Source: Candidatus Woesearchaeota archaeon
GTDB taxonomy: Archaea; Nanobdellota; Nanobdellia; Woesearchaeales; GW2011-AR9
Direction: 5' to 3'
DNA: 9,547 nucleotides
Assembly: GCA_016188105.1 (NCBI GenBank)
Contig: JACPIL010000003.1
Span: forward strand, 1 to 9,547
The notes beneath the pieces are model-generated. The model was not told the DNA's origin, did not search any database, and saw only the letters and a program-made list of their open reading frames with translations. Made by a program: the position numbers and the translations under genes. This document shows, in pieces, positions 1 to 5,076 of the stretch (the first letter of the stretch is position 1; every line of letters starts with the position of its first letter).

Positions 1-416
1 TTATCGCCCATTATCCTAAAGGTAGAATTAATTACCCCCGCTTGCAAGCCAGTAAATTCTCCGCTGAGATTCATAAATCCTGCCTGAACACCAAAACCAA
101 AGGTAGCGTTTAATGCTCCCGCCTGAATTCCATACATCTCAGTAGAAGTATTTAAGACGCTAAGTTGAAGACCTCGTAATTGTCCTGTATTAGATAAGAT
201 ACCTACCTGAGCTCCCCACATACTTTTTTCATCATAGTTTACAACACCTACTTTTGCGCCAACAAAAGAAGTATTTGATTCAGTCTCGGAGGTTTTATTA
301 TACAACCCCATCTGTAAAACATGATGCGGATAAGAAGACTCATTCTTAAAACCAATCTGCACACCGTGAGAAGATTCCTTTTTATTATCAAATCCAAGCA
401 TTAATTCCAAACCCAT
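1..416 (-). CDS. Tandem G-x-Q-x-G-x-x-N repeat protein, 3' end cut by window edge
   Basis: Function not recognised. The reading frame opens at ATG 416 and stays open to the window edge, giving 138 codons without the C-terminus. The start is supported by GGAGG eight to nine bases upstream. The protein is almost wholly repetitive: eight copies of a core glycine-hydrophobic-Gln/Lys-hydrophobic-Gly-x-x-Asn begin near residues 18, 33, 53, 68, 82, 96, 109 and 123. The period is 13-15 residues with one longer step of 20. Examples are GIQAGALN, GVQAGFMN and GLQAGVIN. Such regular short repeats with alternating small and hydrophobic residues suggest a stacked beta structure (beta-helix or beta-solenoid). 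They resemble GLQLGLVN-type repeats of some bacterial surface proteins (LA_2272-like), but this is a resemblance only. No signal peptide or membrane helix is visible in the part present, so location is unclear. Coding is secure; function is unknown. Confidence 0.85.
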   Translation of the reverse strand, partial: MGLELMLGFDNKKESSHGVQIGFKNESSYPHHVLQMGLYNKTSETESNTSFVGAKVGVVNYDEKSMWGAQVGILSNTGQLRGLQLSVLNTSTEMYGIQAGALNATFGFGVQAGFMNLSGEFTGLQAGVINSTFRIMGD

Positions 417-421
417 GATTT

Positions 422-470
422 CAATCCTCCAATAGTATATGAAAAGCGTAATAATAATTGTTTTAAAAAG
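422..470 (-). promoter_or_regulatory. TATA-like element and ribosome binding site for the repeat protein
   Basis: Reading the minus strand, a CTTTTTAAAA element lies at 470-461, about 50 bases before the ATG at 416. A strong GGAGG ribosome binding site lies at 430-426. The spacing fits an archaeal TATA box with a short leader of roughly 20 bases. The assignment is by spacing and composition only. Confidence 0.45.
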
Positions 471-489
471 ATATTGCAACAAGAGGCTA

Positions 490-545
490 TAGAAGGCTTT
501 GAATAATTTGTTTCTTCGCAGACTTTAAGCCCGCAAAGCCTTCTA
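490..545 (-). repeat. 12-bp perfect inverted repeat (stem-loop) downstream of the NUDIX gene
   Basis: TAGAAGGCTTTG at 490-501 and CAAAGCCTTCTA at 534-545 are exact reverse complements, separated by 32 bases. On the transcript of the NUDIX gene, whose stop is at 577, this would form a long-armed stem-loop about 30 bases past the stop codon. It lacks a following U tract, so it is not a classic terminator. It could protect the mRNA 3' end, act as a processing site, or belong to a small RNA. Confidence 0.6.
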
Positions 546-551
546 AGAAGT

Positions 552-573
552 ATTTTGAATAGTTTTTCAAAAT
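552..573 (-). terminator. Short hairpin immediately after the NUDIX stop
   Basis: ATTTTGAA at 552-559 pairs perfectly with TTCAAAAT at 566-573 around a six-base loop, three bases beyond the NUDIX stop codon. Together with the larger stem-loop at 490-545 it makes a double hairpin at the end of the minus-strand transcript. The role as terminator or 3' stabiliser is inferred. The stem is AT-rich and weak. Confidence 0.35.
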
Positions 574-576
574 CCC

Positions 577-990
577 CTATAATTCTTCCATCACTTTACT
601 GAAAAATTCTTTATCTTTCCGATGGGTTAACAATTCTGCAACTCTTTCCTTCTCTACCCATCTTGCTTCTGGATTGTGTGGGTCTAGGGGCGCGAGCTTT
701 TCTTGTTTAGTAGTAAAGAGATAGATATGAAGGGTTTTTAATTCAGAAGTATCATCTCCTCCATCTAAAGCAGTCCTATGCCGCTGATAACTGCCTAAAG
801 CTTTGATCAGTTTTAACTGCTTTACTCCAGATTCTTCATAGATTTCTCTTTTGGCAGCAGTTAGAGCATCTTCTCCCGTATCAATATGCCCTTTCGGCAA
901 AGACCAGGATTTTCTTTGCCTATTTGTTACTACCAGCACTAATCCTTTACTATTGAGGACTACTCCACCAGCACATTGAGTTTTTTCCAT
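577..990 (-). CDS. NUDIX hydrolase, Ap4A-hydrolase-like
   Basis: This 137-residue protein is of normal size for a single-domain NUDIX enzyme, which cleaves nucleoside diphosphates linked to another moiety X. The Nudix box at residues 34-56 is a perfect match to G-x5-E-x7-R-E-U-x-E-E-x-G-U: G34, E40, R48, E49, E52, E53, G55. The metal-binding glutamates are therefore all present. The lead-in W-S-L-P-K-G-H and the G-E-D following it resemble the asymmetric diadenosine tetraphosphate hydrolase group (NUDT2-like). Substrate cannot be fixed from sequence; MutT-like or ADP-sugar activity remains possible. ATG 990 has no ribosome binding site, but a TATA-like element is centred about 28 bases upstream, which suggests a leaderless message. 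The gene follows the membrane-protein trio by 47 bases on the same strand, so read-through is also possible. Confidence 0.93.
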   Translation of the reverse strand: MEKTQCAGGVVLNSKGLVLVVTNRQRKSWSLPKGHIDTGEDALTAAKREIYEESGVKQLKLIKALGSYQRHRTALDGGDDTSELKTLHIYLFTTKQEKLAPLDPHNPEARWVEKERVAELLTHRKDKEFFSKVMEEL

Positions 991-1012
991 AGATAAGATA
1001 GAGAAACATAGA

Positions 1013-1024
1013 ATAATTAAAAAA
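1013..1024 (-). promoter_or_regulatory. TATA-like element for a leaderless NUDIX transcript
   Basis: The minus strand reads TTTTTTAATTAT here, centred about 28 bases before the NUDIX start codon. No Shine-Dalgarno sequence precedes that ATG (the bases before it read CTATCTTATCT). The spacing equals the usual archaeal TATA-to-start-site distance, so transcription would begin at or next to the ATG. Confidence 0.45.
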
Positions 1025-1037
1025 TGTTCTTAAGAAA

Positions 1038-1580
1038 TTACCCACTCATCAAAGCTACCGTAAATACCGCTATGGCAAAGACAATCAGTAATCCTAATAC
1101 TTTAGGATGAAAGATGGTTAAAAAAACACTTTGTTGAAAGTTTTCAGAAGCGACTCCTCCGCCATCCTCAGCTTGAACTTCTGCTGGTTGGGCAGCCTGC
1201 TCCAGCAATGACTGGCCTAATACTTTTCCAAAAGCGGCAAAGGCGATTAAAATGCCGACTGCGATAAGCACCCAGCGCACTCCCGGATCTTGATAAGCAT
1301 TTATTTCTTTGTAGCCCATGATCATAAACAAGAGCAACAGCAAGATGAAGAAAATTATGGCAATGGCAAACCAAGGGATCATGAAATTAATCAGATCGAC
1401 AACAGTTCGAGAAAGCAGGACTGTAAATCCGGCCACGGTAGCGATAAGCGCATTGACGACCATAGCATCGCCGATGATCTTGGTCTTCTGCAGCATCGCG
1501 AACATGAAAGCCCAGACTAGCAGAAAGGGAAAAATAAAATCGACAACATTCAATAACCCTAAATCTAGCGGTGTAGCCAT
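1038..1580 (-). CDS. Five-pass membrane protein, paralogue C of a three-gene array
   Basis: Function not recognised. This 180-residue protein has about five hydrophobic segments, near residues 11-30, 41-58, 66-88, 101-121 and 160-178. The first helix carries V-V-D-F-I-F-P-F-L-L-V-W, followed by the basic turn QKTKIIG. This matches the DVILPFLLVF...EKTKIFG of the first gene of the array and the DFLLPFLLVF of the second. A hydrophilic, acidic, Gly/Ala-rich loop at about residues 127-150 is unique to this copy. The ATG at 1580 directly abuts the TAA of the preceding gene (1581-1583) with no spacer, a strong sign of co-transcription and coupled translation; GGTGG lies just upstream in that gene. 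It is the third gene of the operon. Role and partners are unknown. Confidence 0.9.
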   Translation of the reverse strand: MATPLDLGLLNVVDFIFPFLLVWAFMFAMLQKTKIIGDAMVVNALIATVAGFTVLLSRTVVDLINFMIPWFAIAIIFFILLLLLFMIMGYKEINAYQDPGVRWVLIAVGILIAFAAFGKVLGQSLLEQAAQPAEVQAEDGGGVASENFQQSVFLTIFHPKVLGLLIVFAIAVFTVALMSG

Positions 1581-2168
1581 TTATCTTTTACCACCGATAT
1601 CTTCTATGATGCTGCCGACGCTTTTCCAAGCATTCTTAGCACTGGCACCAAAACTTCCTTGCCCCGGATCTTTGACAATCAGCCAGACTATAACCCCAAA
1701 GATAAGCAGGATAACCATTAGCTCGGTTACTTCCGGACTCCACCAAGAGAAGACATCATAAGGGCCTCTCCACAGATTTAGGGAAGAGCCAAAGATAAAG
1801 ACCACAAAACCTAATGAAATTAGGGCGATCAACGGTGCAGCGGCTTCTGAAAATCCTTTTCCAAAGATTCCCAACAATAGCAATACCATCACCGCAGCAA
1901 CAGATAAAAGAGAAATGCTAGGCAGGGTTTCATTCAGAACTTGAACTGGGTCGTAACCTAGGGGATAGCTGCCAGTAATATGTGGAGCGACAAATACCAA
2001 CGCTAAAGTTAGAGCAATAACAATCCGAAAATTCTTTTCTTTAAACAAAGATATCCGGCCGGTAACCGCATAGATTATTGTAAATACTAACAAAAACGGC
2101 AGCAGGAAATCCATCACTCCGTATTGTTGAAAGTATCTCGCTAAATTAGTAAAGCTTGGACTGACCAT
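1581..2168 (-). CDS. Five-pass membrane protein, paralogue B of a three-gene array
   Basis: Function not recognised. This 195-residue protein has about five hydrophobic segments, near residues 18-36, 46-64, 83-102, 107-128 and 146-165. Helix 1 bears V-M-D-F-L-L-P-F-L-L-V-F-T-I-I-Y-A, nearly identical to paralogue A (V-Y-D-V-I-L-P-F-L-L-V-F-T-I-I-F-A) over this stretch. The rest has diverged strongly. The K-T-K-I turn is replaced by G-R-I-S-L-F-K. A Trp-rich segment (W133, W142, W143) sits between helices 4 and 5, and the C-terminal 30 residues (GASAKNAWKSVGSIIEDIGG) look like a soluble amphipathic helix. ATG 2168 has an excellent site, GGAGGT, six bases upstream. It lies 18 bases after paralogue A and abuts paralogue C, so it is the middle gene of an operon. 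Confidence 0.9.
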   Translation of the reverse strand: MVSPSFTNLARYFQQYGVMDFLLPFLLVFTIIYAVTGRISLFKEKNFRIVIALTLALVFVAPHITGSYPLGYDPVQVLNETLPSISLLSVAAVMVLLLLGIFGKGFSEAAAPLIALISLGFVVFIFGSSLNLWRGPYDVFSWWSPEVTELMVILLIFGVIVWLIVKDPGQGSFGASAKNAWKSVGSIIEDIGGKR

Positions 2169-2186
2169 TGTGTAACCTCCACACTC

Positions 2187-2747
2187 TTATTTTTTATCAC
2201 TTTTTGAATCCTCTTTCGGTGTTCTCGTTATCCAGGCGATGAAGCCGATGATGATGACTATGAAAATGATCGATGATGCCCATTCTGCGTTCCAATTTTC
2301 AAATAGGATTTCTAGGTAATGCAACCAGCCTAAAGCATTGAGGAAAATTACGACAATACCTATAAACATCAAAACCATAAATATATTTTGCCAGGTAGGA
2401 AATTTTTCAAGGGAAAACTCTTTGTCTCCGGCAAAGAAAACTCCCACTAACAACAAGAAACAGACGCCTAAGATTACCAATAACACCACGTTGGCCATGA
2501 CTTCATTAATGATCCCAACTAACCTAGTAGAAGCAATAACCAAGAATGCTATCACAAAGGCGACCATGGCATCGATGTTCTTTTTAGTCATCTCTTTGCC
2601 ATCGATCTTTTCCGTACCAAAGATTTTGGTTTTTTCTAAAATGGCAAAAATAATAGTAAAGACTAACAGAAAAGGAAGTATGACATCGTATACACCTATT
2701 TTGTTCAGAAATCCGATCATGCCCCGGAAGGCGCTTTCTTCCACCAT
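2187..2747 (-). CDS. Five-pass membrane protein, paralogue A, first gene of a three-gene array
   Basis: Function not recognised. This 186-residue protein has about five hydrophobic segments, near residues 20-37, 59-80, 84-106, 120-140 and 156-174, and a charged, lysine-rich C-terminal tail. Helix 1 has the shared signature Y-D-V-I-L-P-F-L-L-V-F-T-I-I-F-A followed by LEKTKIFG. The EKTKIFG turn then leads into a charged loop (TEKIDGKEMTKKN). The gene starts at ATG 2747, with a weak GAGATG site seven bases upstream and a clear TATA box (TTTATATA, minus strand) about 45-50 bases before the ATG. It heads the operon A-B-C and is divergent from the Ig-like protein gene at 2874. The pattern of tandem, unequally diverged copies suggests subunits of a hetero-oligomeric membrane complex (inference). 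Confidence 0.9.
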   Translation of the reverse strand: MVEESAFRGMIGFLNKIGVYDVILPFLLVFTIIFAILEKTKIFGTEKIDGKEMTKKNIDAMVAFVIAFLVIASTRLVGIINEVMANVVLLVILGVCFLLLVGVFFAGDKEFSLEKFPTWQNIFMVLMFIGIVVIFLNALGWLHYLEILFENWNAEWASSIIFIVIIIGFIAWITRTPKEDSKSDKK

Positions 2748-2790
2748 CTATCTACATCTCTTTTACTGAGCTTAAATTAAAAGAACAGAA

Positions 2791-2798
2791 TATATAAA
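2791..2798 (-). promoter_or_regulatory. TATA box of the membrane-trio operon
   Basis: The minus strand reads TTTATATA here, about 45-50 bases before the ATG at 2747. This predicts transcription starting near 2768 and a leader of about 20 bases. It lies within the 126-base divergent region shared with the gene at 2874. Confidence 0.65.
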
Positions 2799-2824
2799 TG
2801 TTGCGGAGAAGAAAAAACGAATTC

Positions 2825-2863
2825 TTTAAATAGTAGTTGCAATTAATGGTATTTAAAGAGGTG
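2825..2863 (+). promoter_or_regulatory. TATA-like box and ribosome binding site for the Ig-like membrane protein
   Basis: TTTAAATA lies at 2825-2832, about 45 bases before the GTG start at 2874. A strong GAGGTG site lies at 2858-2863, ten bases before it. A second TATTTAAA at 2850-2857 is too close to the start for a led transcript. The two divergent promoters are only about 30 bases apart, so joint regulation is possible. Confidence 0.5.
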
Positions 2864-2873
2864 TAGTAAAAAA

Positions 2874-4304
2874 GTGCGAGGGACAAAATTTTTTTTGTTG
2901 CAGGTATTATTGCTATTTCTATTTTCTGCTCTGGTTTTTGCAGAATCAAGCATCGTTTCTGAACCAATAAAAAATGAGATTAGCACCATCGAGCAGGCTT
3001 CATTTAGGCTGACCATCACCAACAATGCTGCAAATACTCAGCGCTACAGTATTTATTCTCTGCAATCTGGTCAAGGATGGAACGTCGATCCTTCCCCATT
3101 GAAAGATAAAATTATTGAGTTAGGTCCAGGAAAATCATATACTACGACTATTATCGCCAAACCTCTCGAAGATTTCCCCCCGGGAATTTATTATGTTCAT
3201 GTTACCATTCAAAGCGACTTAGGAGAATCTTATACCGAAGCGCTGAAAATGTATCTGAAACCAAAAGAACCGGTAGATTACATTCCAGCAATCAAGGCCT
3301 CGGTGGATATGAATGATAAAATTAATCCGCAAGAAGCACAATCAGTAAAATTATTTCTCGAGAATAGAAATCCCTTAAATTTGTTGGGATTAAAAATTAA
3401 GATTCAAACCGATATTCCTGAATTTGAACAAGAAGTTTCAGTCGATCTACCGCCCTTAGAAAAAAAGACGGTCGAATTCAGCATTATCCCTAATCCTTAC
3501 CAGCAACCAAAAGATTATACTCTTTTCTTTGTCTTTGAACGCAATGGAGAGACTGTAAAGATCATCGAACAGCGGATAGAAGTCCTTTCATTAATCTTAC
3601 CATTTGAAGTAACAACTTCCGAGGAAACCGTATACTTGAAATCGTTTAAAACGGTAGTGGCTAGAAATTCAGGAAACGTACGTAACACCCAGATTGTGAA
3701 AACTCCTATTTCCTTGTGGCAAATGCTCTTGATTCAAAGCGATGGAAAAACCATGATTGAAGAAGGTAAGCGTTACTTAGCTTGGGAGGTTACTCTCGGG
3801 CCAAATGAATCGGTAGCTTTGCCTGTAACGACAAACTATAGAATACCGGCCTATGTGCTTTTGGTACTGCTCATCTTTGCAGGCTTTTACTTTTATGTGC
3901 AATCCCCAGTTAGCGTGCAGAAAACTGCTATTACCGCTCGGAGTGGAGAAGACGGCACACTCTCTGAAGTCAAAATCACCCTGGAACTAAAAAATCATTC
4001 TAAGAAACCAGTTAAAGACGTAGTCGTAACTGATCTCGTTCCCAGCATTGCTAATATTGACAAGGGTTTAGAACTCGGAACACTTAAGCCGCAGGAGATG
4101 AAACAGACTAAATCTGGTACCAAAGTAGTCTGGTCGTTAGCCGAGCTTGATGGACATGAACAACGCTTGATTACCTACAAGATAAAAGCAAAACTAAATA
4201 TTTTAGGAACTTTCAGCTTACCCAGGGCAACCATAGAATTCAAGCGTAAAAAAGGAAGCAGGCTTTCCAAAGCTTATTCCAATATTTTCCGCATTGGCGA
4301 ATAA
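2874..4304 (+). CDS. Bitopic envelope protein: signal peptide, Ig-like outer domains, one membrane helix, beta-rich inner domain
   Basis: This 476-residue protein starts at GTG 2874, chosen because GAGGTG lies ten bases upstream and the signal peptide begins at once. Residues 1-23 are a typical Sec signal ending V-F-A before E24. Residues 24-320 are beta-rich and resemble CARDB/NEW3-like Ig folds of archaeal surface proteins, with phrases such as LTITNNAANTQRYSI and FPPGIYYVHV. A single membrane helix spans about 324-343. Residues 345-455 form another Ig/DUF11-like module (KITLELKNHSKKPVKDVVVTD, W420) and the tail is basic (EFKRKKGSRLSK). With a cleaved signal, the C-terminal module should face the cytoplasm, which is unusual for this fold. 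The next gene is sepF, 114 bases downstream on the same strand but with its own TATA box. A structural or scaffolding envelope role is plausible; a link with division is inference. Confidence 0.9.
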   Translation: MRGTKFFLLQVLLLFLFSALVFAESSIVSEPIKNEISTIEQASFRLTITNNAANTQRYSIYSLQSGQGWNVDPSPLKDKIIELGPGKSYTTTIIAKPLEDFPPGIYYVHVTIQSDLGESYTEALKMYLKPKEPVDYIPAIKASVDMNDKINPQEAQSVKLFLENRNPLNLLGLKIKIQTDIPEFEQEVSVDLPPLEKKTVEFSIIPNPYQQPKDYTLFFVFERNGETVKIIEQRIEVLSLILPFEVTTSEETVYLKSFKTVVARNSGNVRNTQIVKTPISLWQMLLIQSDGKTMIEEGKRYLAWEVTLGPNESVALPVTTNYRIPAYVLLVLLIFAGFYFYVQSPVSVQKTAITARSGEDGTLSEVKITLELKNHSKKPVKDVVVTDLVPSIANIDKGLELGTLKPQEMKQTKSGTKVVWSLAELDGHEQRLITYKIKAKLNILGTFSLPRATIEFKRKKGSRLSKAYSNIFRIGE

Positions 4305-4345
4305 ATAAGCTGTCTGCACAATCTAAATATCCGAAGATAAAAACA

Positions 4346-4412
4346 TTTATATATAAGTCTGTTTCTCTATGACCTTAAGTTTCACTCATAATTATAACAA
4401 AAAGCGAGGGTG
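4346..4412 (+). promoter_or_regulatory. TATA box and ribosome binding site of sepF
   Basis: TTTATATATAA at 4346-4356 is preceded by a purine-rich GATAAAAACA, fitting a TFB element. A start site near 4380 would leave a leader of about 40 bases. GAGGGTG at 4406-4412 is the ribosome binding site for ATG 4419. This independent promoter means sepF need not be co-transcribed with the upstream Ig-like gene. Confidence 0.6.
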
Positions 4413-4418
4413 TGGAAA

Positions 4419-4811
4419 ATGAAAGATTTTTTATTACAATTGAAGGAAAAATTTATGCGTCCTGAAGAAGAGCAGCAAGCTCCAGAAGGCGAAAGTTATG
4501 TTGAATTAGAGAGCGGAGCTTCAAAAGAGGATAAGGCTAAAGTACTAGTTCGACCTTTCGTGATGGAAGAGTTTGAAGATATCAAAACCGTTCTTGATGT
4601 ATTACGGGAAGGATCAACCATCGCTTTGATCAATATCAAGCCCTTGCGAGAAAAAGATTTGGTTGAATTAAAAAGAGCCATCTCAAAATTAAGGAAAACC
4701 TGCGAAGCTATTGAAGGAGATATTGCTGGATTTGGAGAGGATTATGTGGTAGCAGTTCCTTACTTTGCCAAGATTCACCGGAATACCCTTATGACTGACG
4801 AAGGAGAATAA
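4419..4811 (+). CDS. sepF: Cell division protein SepF, archaeal type
   Basis: This 130-residue protein matches archaeal SepF, which tethers FtsZ to the membrane at the division site in archaea that lack FtsA. Residues 1-13 (MKDFLLQLKEKFM) form the expected amphipathic membrane-targeting helix. An acidic, Gln/Pro-containing linker follows to about residue 40. The folded SepF core covers about 41-117: KVLVRPFVMEEFEDIKTVLDVL, the central GSTIALINIKPL strand, a helix with KRAISKLRKTCEAIEG, and the final strand pair IAGFGEDYVVAVP. The glycines G105 and G107 sit where dimer-interface glycines occur in the family. The ATG at 4419 was chosen over an in-frame GTG at 4410, because the GAGGGTG site overlaps that GTG and the targeting helix starts cleanly at the ATG. 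FtsZ itself is not in this window. The gene has its own promoter and a T-rich terminator. Confidence 0.93.
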   Translation: MKDFLLQLKEKFMRPEEEQQAPEGESYVELESGASKEDKAKVLVRPFVMEEFEDIKTVLDVLREGSTIALINIKPLREKDLVELKRAISKLRKTCEAIEGDIAGFGEDYVVAVPYFAKIHRNTLMTDEGE

Positions 4812-4816
4812 ATTAA

Positions 4817-4846
4817 TTCTTTTACTCTTTTTTATTGCTTTTTAGG
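4817..4846 (+). terminator. T-rich transcription terminator after sepF
   Basis: Three T tracts (TTCTTTT, CTTTTTTTATT, CTTTTT) follow the sepF stop codon within 35 bases. Oligo-T runs without a hairpin are the usual archaeal intrinsic terminators. The site also insulates the tRNA promoter that comes directly after it. Confidence 0.65.
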
Positions 4847-4853
4847 ATAGTAA

Positions 4854-4863
4854 TATTTAAAAA
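4854..4863 (+). promoter_or_regulatory. TATA box of the tRNA-Ser gene
   Basis: TATTTAAAAA is centred about 30 bases before the first base of the mature tRNA at 4888. Transcription should therefore begin at or within a few bases of the 5' end, leaving little or no leader for RNase P to remove. Confidence 0.6.
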
Positions 4864-4887
4864 TCACAACAAAAGTGTTCTCATAGT

Positions 4888-5060
4888 GCCACTGTCGCTT
4901 AATCCGGTATAGCGCAGGATTGCTAATCCTGTTCCGTAAGGAATTCCCGGTTCAAATGGCCTGTTACACTAGGCGAGTCGTATTCAAGTGGGGCACGCGC
5001 TTCGCTTGACCCCACGACATAGCTTTATAGTTTAACAGCGTGAAAGTCCGGGCGGTGGCG
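4888..5060 (+). tRNA. tRNA-Ser(GCT), split by a 90-base intron in the T loop
   Basis: The mature tRNA is 83 bases, joining 4888-4956 to 5047-5060. The acceptor stem pairs 4888-4894 with 5053-5059 (one U-G wobble). The D stem is GCT/AGC. The anticodon arm is CAGGA-TTGCTAA-TCCTG (4915-4931) with anticodon GCT at 4922-4924, which reads the serine codons AGC and AGT. The long variable arm TTCC-GTAA-GGAA and the discriminator base G73 (5060) are serine identity features known for class II tRNAs. The T stem CCCGG (4946-4950) finds its partner CCGGG only at 5048-5052, after the intron. CCA is not encoded. A T-rich terminator follows directly. The cognate synthetase, serS, is about 3.2 kb away in this same window. 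Confidence 0.95.
4957..5046 (+). other. Archaeal tRNA intron at position 59/60 with bulge-helix-bulge motif
   Basis: The outer helix is the T stem CCCGG/CCGGG. The central four-base-pair helix is TTCA (4951-4954) with TGAA (5041-5044). The three-base bulges are AAT (4955-4957) and AGT (5045-5047), each cut after its second base. This gives a 90-base intron and restores the T loop TTCAAAT. An inner helix CTGTTA (4961-4966) with TAACAG (5033-5038) closes the intron, after a small irregular internal loop of three against two bases, so the motif is slightly relaxed. Inside, GTGGGG (4988-4993) pairs with CCCCAC (5010-5015). No reading frame for a homing endonuclease fits. Splicing would use the archaeal tRNA splicing endonuclease; non-canonical positions usually need the broad-specificity heteromeric form. 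Confidence 0.88.
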
Positions 5061-5061
5061 C

Positions 5062-5072
5062 TTTTATTTTTT
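5062..5072 (+). terminator. T-rich terminator of the tRNA gene
   Basis: TTTTATTTTTT follows the discriminator base by one base, a standard position for an archaeal oligo-T stop after a tRNA. It sits in the 16-base gap between the tRNA and the converging surface-protein gene. Confidence 0.65.
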
Positions 5073-5076
5073 AGAA

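Noticed and set aside
1318..1761. Open frame of 147 codons on the plus strand
   Set aside because: It lies antisense to two clear membrane-protein genes and is rich in Ile/Lys/Ser as expected from the reverse of hydrophobic codons. It has no ribosome site or promoter.
2338..2769. Open frame of 143 codons on the plus strand
   Set aside because: It is fully antisense to paralogue A, has low-complexity composition and no initiation signals.
2752..3025. Minus-strand frames of 60-71 codons over the divergent promoter and signal-peptide region
   Set aside because: They overlap the well-supported gene at 2874 and both promoters, and lack ribosome sites.
4410..4418. Alternative upstream GTG start for sepF adding three residues
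   Set aside because: The GTG is part of the GAGGGTG ribosome site itself, and the membrane-targeting helix begins at ATG 4419.
4888..4957. A split tRNA 5' half or truncated tRNA pseudogene
   Set aside because: The missing T-stem strand, the acceptor strand and G73 are all present at 5047-5060, and a bulge-helix-bulge motif joins them, so an intron explains the gap.
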